NCBI RefSeq assembly: GCF_029338295.1
Contig: NZ_CP119792.1
Span: 124,001 to 188,000 of the forward strand
Origin: Haladaptatus sp. QDMS2
GTDB lineage: Archaea; Halobacteriota; Halobacteria; Halobacteriales; Halococcaceae
DNA length: 64,000 bases
Direction: 5' to 3'
Positions 9,030 to 18,225 of the stretch are shown piece after piece. Made by a program: the position numbers and the translations under genes. The number at the start of each line of letters is the position of its first letter. The first letter of the stretch is position 1. The notes beneath the pieces are model-generated. The model did no database searches, was not told the DNA's origin, and saw only the letters and a list, made by a program, of their open reading frames with translations.

Positions 9030-10405
9030 CAGACCAGCAGGTTCACGACGTGGTCGGGGTCGGCCTTGGCCCGTTCAACCTCGGTCTCGCCGCCCTGCTC
9101 GACGGGGCTTCCGCCGACGTGGACGCGGTGTTCCTGGAACGCGAACCCGAGTTCAACTGGCACGAGGGGATGCTCCTCGAAGGGACGACCCTCGAAGTGC
9201 CCTTCCTCGCCGACCTCGTGACGCTCGCAGACCCCACGAATCCACACAGCTACCTCAACTACCTGCGGGAGACGGGTCGAATTTACGAGTTTTACTTCTA
9301 CGAGACGTTCCAGACGCCTCGTCGAGAGTACAACGACTACCTCCGGTGGGTCGTCGACTCGCTCGCTTCCTGTCGGTTCGACCGCGAAGTGACCACCGTC
9401 GAGTGGGACGAGAAATGCGAGTGCTTCGAAGTTGTGGCATGCCACCCGGCCACTGGCGAGCGGTTCGTCTATCGAAGCAGGCATCTCGCACTCGGTATCG
9501 GGAGCGGTCCGCAGATTCCGGACCACCTGCAGGGGCACCCCGAGACGGACGTGTTCCACACGGCGCGGTATCGCCACAACCGCGAGCGCGTGCTCCAGGC
9601 GGACTCCGTCACCGTCGTCGGGTCGGGACAGAGCGCAGCCGAGGTGTTTCAAGACCTCCTCGAACGGCAGGTGGCGAACGACTACCGACTCGATTGGCTC
9701 ACCCGTTCGGCCGGTTTCTTCCCGATGGAGTACTCGAAACTCGGCCTCCAGCACTTCTCGCCCGAGTACGAACAGTACGTCTACGACCTGCCACAGGCGA
9801 CCAAAGACGAACTCATTCCGAATCAGGACCTGCTCTACAAGGGCATCGACCCGGGAACGAGCGCCGAAATCTACGACCTGCTCTATCGGCGCTCCATCGG
9901 CGGCGACCGGCCCGACGTCGGCCTCTTCGCGATGACGGCGGTCTGCGACATCGAACCCGTGGGCGACGCCTACGCGCTCGACTGTCGCCAGTGGCAGGCC
10001 GACGAGACGTTCGTCCACGAAAGCGACGTGGTCGTCCTCGGGACAGGGTACGAACGGCAGGTTCCCGACTTCCTCGCCCCGCTCGCCGACGCCATCGCGT
10101 GGGACGAACAGGGGCGCTACGAGGTGACCCCAGACCACCGCCTCGACATCGACGTTCCCGGCGAGGTGTTCCTCCAGAACGCAAGCGTTCACACCCACGG
10201 TGTCGGCGTGCCGGACCTCGGTCTCGGCTGCTATCACAACACGAAGTTCGTCAACCGACTCGTTGGCGAGCAGGTGTATCCCGAGGATACGAACACTGTC
10301 TTCCAGGATTTCTCGCTCGAACAGTTTTGCGAACACGCACCGGGCGCGTCCCGTACCGGCGGACGTGAACCAATTCCAACACACACCCAGAACGACGACT
10401 CATGA
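9026..10405 (+). CDS. Amine N-monooxygenase of siderophore synthesis (IucD/RhbE-like)
   Basis: FAD/NADPH N-hydroxylating monooxygenase, 459 aa, predicted to hydroxylate 1,3-diaminopropane. FAD site GVGLGPFNLGLAALL near the N-terminus, followed by FNWHEGMLLEGTTLEVPFL and LVTLADPTNPHSYLNYL, all hallmarks of the lysine/ornithine hydroxylase family. NADPH site VVGSGQSAAEVFQDLL lies near residue 195. The C-terminal VVLGTGYE motif is present. Start is GTG at 9026 in a GTGA overlap with the acetyltransferase. Stop overlaps the next ATG. Confidence 0.92.
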   Translation: MTDQQVHDVVGVGLGPFNLGLAALLDGASADVDAVFLEREPEFNWHEGMLLEGTTLEVPFLADLVTLADPTNPHSYLNYLRETGRIYEFYFYETFQTPRREYNDYLRWVVDSLASCRFDREVTTVEWDEKCECFEVVACHPATGERFVYRSRHLALGIGSGPQIPDHLQGHPETDVFHTARYRHNRERVLQADSVTVVGSGQSAAEVFQDLLERQVANDYRLDWLTRSAGFFPMEYSKLGLQHFSPEYEQYVYDLPQATKDELIPNQDLLYKGIDPGTSAEIYDLLYRRSIGGDRPDVGLFAMTAVCDIEPVGDAYALDCRQWQADETFVHESDVVVLGTGYERQVPDFLAPLADAIAWDEQGRYEVTPDHRLDIDVPGEVFLQNASVHTHGVGVPDLGLGCYHNTKFVNRLVGEQVYPEDTNTVFQDFSLEQFCEHAPGASRTGGREPIPTHTQNDDS

Positions 10406-12240
10406 ATCCACACGACACGACGCGACAGAACGCACTGACCCCAGACATCTGGCAGACGGTCGAACGCCGACTGCTTGCGAAGATGCTCGCAGAATTCACC
10501 TACGAGGAGATCATCGAACCCCGAAAGGTGGACGCGCGCGGCGACCGTGCAGTCTATCGCTTCAGCTTCGGCGAGGCAGCGTATCGCTTCGAGGCGGCTC
10601 CACGCTTGATGGACAGTTTGCACGTCTACGAGGAGACAGTCGAGCGCCGTATTGACGACGAATGGACCGCCTTCACCGACCCACTCCGATTCTTGCGCGA
10701 CCTTGGGTCGGCCAGTGACTTAGCGGGACTCACCGAAGGAAATCTCGTCCGCGAATACAAACGCACGCTGCTCGCCGACGCCCACATCGAGGCGCGAAAG
10801 CGTGATGAGACGGAGAAAAACCTGCTCGAACTCGATTACGCACACCTCGAAGGCGAGATGGCGGGCCACCCGTGGATTACCTACAACAAGGGTCGCCTCG
10901 GGTGGGGTTACGACGCGTACCGGGCGTACGCTCCAGAGCGCAAACAGCCTGTAATCCTCTCGTGGCTCGCCGTTCGAAAAGACCGCGCGACGTTCGTCGG
11001 AACTGAAACCGTCGACCACGACTCTCTCGTTCAGAACGAACTCGGAAGCCATTACGACCTGTTCTGCGAACGCCTCGATTCCCGTGGTCTCGACCCGGAT
11101 GACTTCTACTTCGTCCCCGTCCACGATTGGCAGTGGGACCACAGCATCGTCCCGCTGTTCGCAGACGACATCGCTGCGAACGATATCGTTCCACTCGGTG
11201 AGGGGCCGGATGAATACCTGCCCCAGCAGTCGGTTCGAACGTTCGTCAACGTAGACGACAGCGAGAAACACCACGTGAAGGTTCCGATGCGCATCCTCAA
11301 CACGCTCGTCTGGCGGGGACTTCCGGGCGAGCGGACGGAACTCGCGCCGACGGTAACCGAGTACGTGAAAGACATCTACGAACGCGACGAGTTCTTACAG
11401 GAGCAGGGATTGATTCTTCCGGGTGAGATAGCCGGCATCAACTACGACCACGGGGACTTCACCGACATCAACGGGTCGCCCTACCAGTACCACGAACTGC
11501 TCGGGGCCGTCTGGCGCGAGTCGATTTACACGTTCCTCGACGACGGCGAGGAGGCTATCACGCTCTCTGCGCTGATGCACGTCGACGGCGACGGGGTGTC
11601 CTCCATCTCACGGTTGGTAGACCAGTCCGACCTCTCGCTCGACGAGTGGTTGGCGGAATTCATGGAGACGATTCTGCCACCGTTGCTTCACTTCCTCTAC
11701 CGCTACGGGACGGTCTTCTCCCCGCACGGCCAGAACACGATTCTCGTCGTCGAGGACGGCGTCCCCACCCGACTTGCCGTCAAGGATTTCGTGGACGACG
11801 TGAACGTGAGCGACCAGCCACTGCCCGAACTCGACGCCCTGCCCGATGACCTCCACGAGATTCTCCGAAAAGAGCCGCCGGAGGGACTGTGCCAGTTCAT
11901 CTTCTCGGGACTGTTCGTCTGCGTCTTCCGGTACGTCGCAGACGTTCTCGAAGAACACGAGGCCTATCCCGAGGAACGCTTTTGGGCACACGCCCGAAGC
12001 GCGATTCTCGACTATCAGGCTGCACACCCCGAACTCGAATCTCGTTTCGACCTGTTCGACCTCCTGCAACCGGAATACACGAAGCTCTGTCTCAATCGCA
12101 ATCGCATCTTCGAGTACGGCTACGACGACGCGCCGGGACGGCCCCACGCCTCGGAACACGGAACGGTCAGCAACCCGCTCCACGACGTCGCGGACGTGAC
12201 GCTCAACGACCCCACACCCACCACGTCCACAGACGACTGA
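10402..12240 (+). CDS. IucA/IucC-family siderophore synthetase 2
   Basis: Second NIS synthetase, 612 aa, and last gene of the operon (rhbF position). Motifs: GHPWITYNKGRLGWGYDAYRA, VPVHDWQWDH, KVPMRILNTLVWRGLPGERT, SPHGQNTILVVEDGVP and VKDFVDDVNVS, as in IucC-like enzymes. Together with synthetase 1 it should attach two N-hydroxy-N-acetyl-diaminopropane arms to citrate, giving a schizokinen-like product; the product is inference. No ferric-siderophore importer follows in this window. ATGA overlap with the monooxygenase gene. Confidence 0.9.
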   Translation: MNPHDTTRQNALTPDIWQTVERRLLAKMLAEFTYEEIIEPRKVDARGDRAVYRFSFGEAAYRFEAAPRLMDSLHVYEETVERRIDDEWTAFTDPLRFLRDLGSASDLAGLTEGNLVREYKRTLLADAHIEARKRDETEKNLLELDYAHLEGEMAGHPWITYNKGRLGWGYDAYRAYAPERKQPVILSWLAVRKDRATFVGTETVDHDSLVQNELGSHYDLFCERLDSRGLDPDDFYFVPVHDWQWDHSIVPLFADDIAANDIVPLGEGPDEYLPQQSVRTFVNVDDSEKHHVKVPMRILNTLVWRGLPGERTELAPTVTEYVKDIYERDEFLQEQGLILPGEIAGINYDHGDFTDINGSPYQYHELLGAVWRESIYTFLDDGEEAITLSALMHVDGDGVSSISRLVDQSDLSLDEWLAEFMETILPPLLHFLYRYGTVFSPHGQNTILVVEDGVPTRLAVKDFVDDVNVSDQPLPELDALPDDLHEILRKEPPEGLCQFIFSGLFVCVFRYVADVLEEHEAYPEERFWAHARSAILDYQAAHPELESRFDLFDLLQPEYTKLCLNRNRIFEYGYDDAPGRPHASEHGTVSNPLHDVADVTLNDPTPTTSTDD

Positions 12241-12280
12241 GGGCGGGTGGCCACCTTCCGTTCGTAAAACGAGGTCCGGT

Positions 12281-13015
12281 TCACATCCCAGTCGGTCGAA
12301 CGCGCAGGGTCGGCTCCTGGGCCCGCAGCATGACCACGCCCACCCAGACGAACCAGACGATGAGGCCGAGGCCGAACACCGCGCCGAGGACTTCGAGTCC
12401 CGGAACGACCGTCAGTAGACCCGAGACGCCGATGAGTGCGCCGAGGTAGTTGAGCCCCTGGGAAAGTTCGCCCGCTCGGAGTGCGGCCAGACTGACCAAC
12501 AGCACCCAGACGCCGCCGGCAATTTCGTTGCCTCCCCCGAGACCGTTCTCCACGGCTTGCAGGGCGAGCCACGTCGTTTCAGCCTGGGCCGCGTTCTGCC
12601 CGGCGAGTTCGACGACAGCGCCGATGCCGACGTTCGCGACCATCCCGCTCGCAATGACCAGCCCGGCCCAGATGAGTCCGAAGGCGGTCGCAACCTGAGA
12701 AAGCGCGGGTGCACCGTCTCTCAGCCGAGCGTACAGCGCGAGCGCCAGGACGACCAGTGCAATTCCGAACACGATGTAGATAGTCAGGTTCCAGACGTAC
12801 ATCGTGAGTTGGTTCGCGACCAGAAACTCGACGGACGCGCTCGGGTCGGTCAGTGACCCGTAGTTCGATGCGGCGATGAGCGTGAAGAAGAGGGCAAACC
12901 CCACCACGAACGTTGCCGCGTCGACTAACGCGGCGATGCCGCCCGCGCGCTGCAAACTGTATCGAATCGGTTCCCCTTCTGTCGCCGGTGAGATTTCGCT
13001 GACTTCTGTTGCCAC
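12281..13015 (-). CDS. Six-helix membrane protein, DUF4386-like
   Basis: 244 aa with about six hydrophobic helices, including AALVDAATFVVGFALFFTLIA near residue 30, LTIYIVFGIALVVLALALYA near 95, and a C-terminal LLTVVPGLEVLGAVFGLGLIVWFVWVGVVML. The layout resembles the DUF4386 group of small membrane proteins; biochemical role unknown. Start is GTG at 13015, chosen because a purine-rich GGAGGGGAGG lies just upstream. It converges on the siderophore operon with a 40-bp gap, and nothing ties it functionally to that operon. Confidence 0.72.
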   Translation of the reverse strand: MATEVSEISPATEGEPIRYSLQRAGGIAALVDAATFVVGFALFFTLIAASNYGSLTDPSASVEFLVANQLTMYVWNLTIYIVFGIALVVLALALYARLRDGAPALSQVATAFGLIWAGLVIASGMVANVGIGAVVELAGQNAAQAETTWLALQAVENGLGGGNEIAGGVWVLLVSLAALRAGELSQGLNYLGALIGVSGLLTVVPGLEVLGAVFGLGLIVWFVWVGVVMLRAQEPTLRVRPTGM

Positions 13016-13266
13016 GTTCCTCCCCTCCAGGTGTCCTCTGGCGACCGGAGATAGCTTAACTCAGTCGAAGCGGGGGATTTTGGCCCGCAAACCCGGCTCT
13101 GCGGTGTGGTCCGACGTTCGAACAGCGTTCCGGGTGTCACAATTCCGAACCACTCACTCGGCGAAGCTCGAAGCGGAGTGAAATTCCCCAGTGCTGACCG
13201 AATCTTGGCACCGATTGCTCACCGAGCCCGATAAAACTATTTACCCACACGAGTAACTCGACTCAG

Positions 13267-13758
13267 ATGAAGCACCTCACGGACATCTCGGTCGAGGACC
13301 TGCAAAACGCGCTGGACGCCGTCGAGGGGAAGAAACCAACTCAACGCCTCCTCGCCGCGATTGCGTACAAAAACGGCATCACGCAGACCGAACTCGCCGA
13401 GTGGTATGGCGTCGAGCGACGCACCATCTACAGCTGGCTCACCCGTCTCGAAAACCAGCCCCTCGAACAGGCCGTCTACGACGAACACCGACCCGGACGC
13501 CCGCGAAAACTCTCCGCAGACGAACAGGCAGCGTTCGAAGCGGCGCTTCACGAGTCGCCCGTGGACGTCGGGTACGAGGAGAAGTCCTGGACGCCCGCTC
13601 TCGTCCGTGAGTTCCTGCTAGATACCTTCGAGGTGGAGTACTCTCGTCCAAGTTGTCGGCGCTTGATGAAAGAGGCTGGATTGGAGTATCGACCTCGAAC
13701 GCAGGCGGGTGGTTCGAAGGGGAGTGAGGGCGCAGGTGGCTGGGTTGCTCCTGAGTGA
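13267..13758 (+). CDS. Truncated IS630-type transposase (N-terminal HTH region)
   Basis: 163 aa. Residues 1-140 match the N-terminal double helix-turn-helix of haloarchaeal IS630-family transposases, such as QRLLAAIAYKNGITQTELAEWYGVERRTIYSWL and HRPGRPRKLS, ending SCRRLMKEAGLEYRPRT. Full proteins of this type are about 330-350 aa and continue into a DDE catalytic domain. Here the frame instead ends in a low-complexity tail (GGSKGSEGAGGW), and no DDE sequence follows to 13968. It is therefore a remnant, or a stand-alone HTH protein. TATA-like aaaactattta at 13232-13242 precedes it. Confidence 0.7.
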   Translation: MKHLTDISVEDLQNALDAVEGKKPTQRLLAAIAYKNGITQTELAEWYGVERRTIYSWLTRLENQPLEQAVYDEHRPGRPRKLSADEQAAFEAALHESPVDVGYEEKSWTPALVREFLLDTFEVEYSRPSCRRLMKEAGLEYRPRTQAGGSKGSEGAGGWVAPE

Positions 13759-13968
13759 TTCGGCCTCGTTCGACTTTGTCAGAAATTGAGTGCTTTTTTA
13801 TGAACGGTGATGCCGACGGTTCGCCATTAGCAGGTGTCTCCACCATGGCACCCCCATCAGTTGTGGGACAGAATCGGTGAGGAAATCGAGGACGAGCCGC
13901 AAGCGAAGGGCTACGACACTAGCAGGCGTACTGATACGCATGAATCTCGCGTTTAGTCGGAGGGGCTA

Positions 13969-14583
13969 ATGGCGACGTCGCGGGCCTCCCGCCACCCGCT
14001 CGCAAACGTCTACGATTCGGCGTATGCAGGGGTGCCAAACTGGGATATCGGACGCCCACAGCGGGCGTTCGTCTTGCTCGAAGACGCCGGCCTCGTGCGT
14101 GGTCCGGTGCTCGATGTGGGGTGTGGGACAGGCGAGTTGGCGCTCTACCTCGCTCGGCAGGGCCACGACGTGCTGGGCATCGACCTCTCAGAGCTTGCGG
14201 TGAAACAGGCCCGGGAGAAGGCTCGCTGGCGTCGAATTGCCGCCCGTTTTCTCGTCTGGGATGCGCTGGATTTGCCCCGGTTGGGTGCGAGTGGGTACTC
14301 CTTCCTAACGGTGGTGGATTCGGCGATGTTCCACCAGCTCGGGGATGCAGAGCGCGACCGGTTTATCACCGGTCTCGACAGCGTCGTCAAACCGGGTGGA
14401 CTCTACTGCGTGCTGGGCGATGCGAGAGACGACCCAGAATCAACCTACGGTATTACACCGGAAGAAATGCGCTCGCGATTTAGCGCAATCGACGATTGGG
14501 AGGTCGTGTTCTCCTACGAGACGGTCCTCGAACGCCGGTGGAGCAAGAATCCCGCCTACTTCGTCGGGGTCAGACGCCGGTGA
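13969..14583 (+). CDS. Class I SAM-dependent methyltransferase
   Basis: 204 aa. SAM-binding motif I is VLDVGCGTGELALYLARQGHD at about residues 47-67; then GIDLSELAVKQAREKA (motif with acidic ribose-binding residue), a VVDSAMFHQL segment, and LKPGG-like VVKPGGLYCVLGD. Length and order match small Methyltransf_11/25 enzymes. Substrate not predictable. Start ATG at 13969 follows GGAGGGG. The 210 bp upstream hold transposon debris and a 37-codon open stretch without recognisable homology. Confidence 0.85.
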   Translation: MATSRASRHPLANVYDSAYAGVPNWDIGRPQRAFVLLEDAGLVRGPVLDVGCGTGELALYLARQGHDVLGIDLSELAVKQAREKARWRRIAARFLVWDALDLPRLGASGYSFLTVVDSAMFHQLGDAERDRFITGLDSVVKPGGLYCVLGDARDDPESTYGITPEEMRSRFSAIDDWEVVFSYETVLERRWSKNPAYFVGVRRR

Positions 14584-14697
14584 GCGTTCGGTTGGATGTC
14601 CCGACCCGTCTGTTCATTCACGTGAACCGTTCACTGATGCTGTTCTTAGAGCCGTTTTCGTCACCTATCGACGTATCTATCAGTAGTATTAATCGCC

Positions 14698-14714
14698 AAT
14701 ATCTCTCTGATATT
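14698..14714. promoter_or_regulatory. Inverted repeat upstream of nadABC
   Basis: AATATC-TCTCT-GATATT, a perfect 6-bp inverted repeat with 5-base spacer, 60-77 bases before the nadA ATG in an AT-rich promoter region. It may be an operator for NAD-dependent control; the regulator is unknown. Confidence 0.35.
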
Positions 14715-14774
14715 CTTGTTTGAAGAGAAAATTCTATCAATACCTGGCTGTGTTGGGTTGAAACGCAAGTAACC

Positions 14775-15908
14775 ATGCCACAGATGGAAACGACGACCTT
14801 CGAAACCGACCTGAGCCTCTTCAAGTACGACAACTTGGAGCAACTCCCCCCGGACTACCGAACCCTCGACGAGGAAGCGCGCACTGCCCGTATCGAGCGG
14901 GCCAAAGCCGAACTCGGTGACGACCTCGTTATCCTCGGCCACAACTATCAGCAACGAGAAATCGTCGAGCACGCAGACTTCATCGGTGATTCCTACCAGT
15001 TGAGCAAGCAAGCCGCCGCGGCGGACGCGCCCTATGTCGTGTTTTGCGGGGTCACATTCATGGCTGAGTCCGCAGACATTCTCACTGGCGACGACCAGAC
15101 GGTACTCCTCCCGAGTATGGAGGCATCCTGCCCCATGGCGGGGATGGCAGAAGCCTTGCAGGTAGATGCTGCGTGGGCCCAGATTACGGCCGCAACCAAC
15201 GCCGATATCGTCCCGATTACGTACATGAATTCCTACGCGGACCTGAAGGCGTTCTGTGCCGAGCAGGGCGGTCTCGTCTGTACGTCGTCGAACGCACACC
15301 GAGCGTTCGAATGGGCGCTCGAACGCGGCGATAAGGTGCTGTTCCTCCCGGACAAGCACCTCGGCGAGAATACCGCCCACCGGCTCGGGATGGCAGCGGA
15401 TACCGTCGAGTGGGACCCCTGGGACCCTGCCTCGAAGGATGCGAGCAAGGCTGTCGATCACGACATCATCCTGTGGAACGGCTACTGCCAGGTACACGAC
15501 CGCTTTCGTGTCGAGCACATCGAACAGATCCATGAAACGCATCCCGACGCACGCGTCATCGTTCACCCGGAGTGTCGGCGAGCGGTCGTCGAAGCCGCAG
15601 ACAAGGCTGGGAGTACGGCGGACATCTGTCGAACGATCGAGGGGGCCGCCCCGGGCGACACCTGGGCTATCGGCACTGAAATCCATCTCACGAACCACCT
15701 CCAGCGGTGGCACCCTGAAGTGAACGTCCTCCCGCTCTGTGGAGACGCGTGCATGGACTGTAACGCCATGCGGCAGATAGACCCGAACTACCTCTGCTGG
15801 GTGCTCGAGGAACTCGTCGCCGGCCGCGAGCGAAACGTCATCGAGGTAGCTGCCGCGGAGAAGGAACTCGCGAAACTCGCGCTCGACCGGATGCTGGAGG
15901 TCAATTGA
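14775..15908 (+). CDS. nadA: Quinolinate synthase NadA
   Basis: 377 aa. Condenses iminoaspartate with dihydroxyacetone phosphate to quinolinate, a [4Fe-4S] enzyme. Family motifs: VILGHNYQQREIVEHADFIGDSYQLS, the cluster cysteine in VVFCGVTFMAES, ASCPMAGMA, VTYMNSYADLKA-like ITYMNSYADLKA, the second cysteine in VIVHPECRR, and the third region CGDACMDCNAMRQI. It is first in nadABC; stop overlaps the nadB start (TGATG), indicating translational coupling. Confidence 0.95.
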   Translation: MPQMETTTFETDLSLFKYDNLEQLPPDYRTLDEEARTARIERAKAELGDDLVILGHNYQQREIVEHADFIGDSYQLSKQAAAADAPYVVFCGVTFMAESADILTGDDQTVLLPSMEASCPMAGMAEALQVDAAWAQITAATNADIVPITYMNSYADLKAFCAEQGGLVCTSSNAHRAFEWALERGDKVLFLPDKHLGENTAHRLGMAADTVEWDPWDPASKDASKAVDHDIILWNGYCQVHDRFRVEHIEQIHETHPDARVIVHPECRRAVVEAADKAGSTADICRTIEGAAPGDTWAIGTEIHLTNHLQRWHPEVNVLPLCGDACMDCNAMRQIDPNYLCWVLEELVAGRERNVIEVAAAEKELAKLALDRMLEVN

Positions 15909-17407
15909 TGGCACCACACACGACCGACGTGCTCGTCGTCGGCTCGGGCATCGCGGGACTGTCGGCGGCCCTCGGTGCTGCCCGTCGCGGGGCCTCGGTA
16001 ACCATCGCGACGAAAGCCACCGAGCCTGCGGACGCATCGACCTGGTGGGCACAAGGGGGCATCGCCGTCGCCCGGGACGACCCCGGAGGTTTCGCGGCGG
16101 ACATCCAGCAAGCAGCGGGCGGCACAGCCGACAGCGATGCGATTTCGGTCCTCGTCGAGAACGCAAACGACGCGGTTCGCGACGTGTTCCTCGAGACGCT
16201 CGGGATCGAATTCGACACCGACGGCAGCAGATTCGACTTCACGCGAGAGGCGGCTCACTCGAACGACCGCATCCTCCACGTCGATGCATCGACCGGAAAG
16301 CACCTCCACGTCCCCCTCTTGAATCACCTCGCCGACCACGACGCGGTGACTATCGACACCGACACTGCGGCGCTCGACCTGTGCTGGGACGAGGGACGTG
16401 TTTTCGGTGCGCTACTCGAATCCGGTGGCGAGGTAACCCCCACCTTCGCCGGCGCAACGATTCTCGCCACGGGAGGCATCGGGGCACTCTACTCGCAAAC
16501 GACGAACCCGGCTGGTGCGACCGGCGACAGCATCGCCATGGCGGCGCTCGCGGGCGCTGCCGTCACCGACATGGAGTACGTCCAGTTTCACCCCACAGTG
16601 TACTGCGGAGCAAATCCGTTCCTCTTGAGTGAAGCCCTCCGAGGTGAGGGCGCACTGCTCAGAAACGGCGACGGTGAACGATTCATGCCCGCTGTCCACG
16701 AGGACGCAGAACTCGCTCCCAGAGATGTCGTCGCGCGGGCGGTGGACCGCGAACGCGAACGAACTGGCGACGTCTGGCTCGACGTTTCCCCGCTCGACTT
16801 CGGAGAGACGTTTCCGAATCTCGCCGCTCGGTGTCGGCAGCGAGCGGTGGACTGGACAGATGGGATTCCGGTCGCCCCGGCCGAACACTTTCTCTGTGGA
16901 GGGATTTCCGTGGACGACCGCGGTAGAACCACGCTCGACAATCTGTACGCGGTGGGCGAGTGCAGTCGAACGGGCGTCCACGGCGCGAACCGACTCGCGA
17001 GTACGAGCCTTCTCGAAGGACTCGTGTGGGGGTTACGGGCGGGTGAGGACGCCGCAGGGGGGTCGCCACAGGTCATCGAGACTCCGTCACGACCTGACCG
17101 CGACCCCGCGTTGCCGACGGCGTTCGTCCAGGCCAAGTTCGACAGATTGCGCCGGGTGATGGACGAATTGCTCGGGTTGGAACGCACGCACGCCGACCTC
17201 GATTGGGCCGTGGCGGTGCTTCGGCGATTGAAAGGTGAAGTGGACGCTTACACGCGAACCCGCACCTCCCGGTCGCTGTACGAACTGCGGAACGCGGCGA
17301 TAACAGCACTGCTCATCGCTCGGGCAGCCAGCGAGAACCGCGAGTCTGTGGGAACACACTTTGTGGTCTCGGAGGAGCCGGAATGTGAGGTGCCTGCCAG
17401 CCGATGA
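15908..17407 (+). CDS. nadB: L-aspartate oxidase/dehydrogenase NadB
   Basis: 499 aa flavoprotein that oxidises L-aspartate to iminoaspartate for NadA. N-terminal FAD site VVGSGIAGLSAALGAARRGASV; the substrate-side stretch STWWAQGGIAVAR; later HGANRLASTSLLEGLVWG, the fumarate-reductase/NadB signature; C-terminal helical domain with RTSRSLYELRNA. ATG at 15908 preferred over the TTG three bases upstream. ATGA overlap with nadC. Confidence 0.94.
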   Translation: MAPHTTDVLVVGSGIAGLSAALGAARRGASVTIATKATEPADASTWWAQGGIAVARDDPGGFAADIQQAAGGTADSDAISVLVENANDAVRDVFLETLGIEFDTDGSRFDFTREAAHSNDRILHVDASTGKHLHVPLLNHLADHDAVTIDTDTAALDLCWDEGRVFGALLESGGEVTPTFAGATILATGGIGALYSQTTNPAGATGDSIAMAALAGAAVTDMEYVQFHPTVYCGANPFLLSEALRGEGALLRNGDGERFMPAVHEDAELAPRDVVARAVDRERERTGDVWLDVSPLDFGETFPNLAARCRQRAVDWTDGIPVAPAEHFLCGGISVDDRGRTTLDNLYAVGECSRTGVHGANRLASTSLLEGLVWGLRAGEDAAGGSPQVIETPSRPDRDPALPTAFVQAKFDRLRRVMDELLGLERTHADLDWAVAVLRRLKGEVDAYTRTRTSRSLYELRNAAITALLIARAASENRESVGTHFVVSEEPECEVPASR

Positions 17408-18222
17408 TTCAGACGAGCACGGTCGAACGGTGGCTCACAGAGGACCTCGGCCAACACGACGTAACCAACCAGATTCCCGGCGAAACGACCGGTCGGCTCG
17501 TCGCCAAAGAAGCTGGCGTCGTCGCTGGTATCGAAGCTGCGACCGCCGTCTTCGAGTATCTCGGCGTCGGCGTCGAACCCACGGCTGCGGTCGGCGACCG
17601 CATCGAGGCCGGTGACGTTGTGTTGCAGGTCTCCGGCCAGACTCGTGACGTGCTCCGAGGCGAACGGGTCGCCGTGAATCTCGTCGGTCATGCCGCCGGT
17701 ATCGCGACGCTGACGCGGGATGCGGTGGATGCCGCTCGCGAGGTGAGCGACCACGTCCGAATCGCGGCGACTCGAAAGACGACGCCCGGACTCAGAGGCG
17801 TAGAGAAGCGTGCCGTGGTCGCTGGCGGGGGCGATACCCACCGCCTCGACCTCTCGCACATGGTGATGGTAAAGGACAATCACGTCGCGGAGTTGGGCTT
17901 GCGCGAGGCGATCGCGCACTTCCGCGAGCGAGTGTCCTTCGCCACTAAACTCGAAGTCGAGGTCGAACGACCTGCGGATGCGCGGGTTGCGGCGGAGGCG
18001 GGAGCCGACATCGTCCTGTTCGACAACATGGCACCCGCGCAAATCGAACCCGTAGTCACCACGCTCCCCGACGACGTGCTCGTCGAGGCGAGCGGGGGAA
18101 TCACCGTCGATGAAGTCTCACGATACGCACAGACGGGACTCGACATCATCTCCATGGGACAACTCACGCACTCAGCGCCGTGTCTCGACCTCTCGTTTCG
18201 GACGGGAGCGGAAAACGGCTGA
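17404..18222 (+). CDS. nadC: Nicotinate-nucleotide pyrophosphorylase (carboxylating) NadC
   Basis: 272 aa. Converts quinolinate plus PRPP to nicotinate mononucleotide, completing de novo NAD synthesis with nadA and nadB. Motifs: NLVGHAAGIATLTRDAVD, the phosphate-binding ATRKTTPGLRGVEKRAVVAGGG, then HRLDLSHMVMVKDNH and the C-terminal VEASGGITVDEVSRYAQTGLDIISMGQLTHS. ATGA overlap with nadB. Converges on the ureohydrolase gene three bases away. Confidence 0.95.
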   Translation: MIQTSTVERWLTEDLGQHDVTNQIPGETTGRLVAKEAGVVAGIEAATAVFEYLGVGVEPTAAVGDRIEAGDVVLQVSGQTRDVLRGERVAVNLVGHAAGIATLTRDAVDAAREVSDHVRIAATRKTTPGLRGVEKRAVVAGGGDTHRLDLSHMVMVKDNHVAELGLREAIAHFRERVSFATKLEVEVERPADARVAAEAGADIVLFDNMAPAQIEPVVTTLPDDVLVEASGGITVDEVSRYAQTGLDIISMGQLTHSAPCLDLSFRTGAENG

Positions 18223-18225
18223 GGG

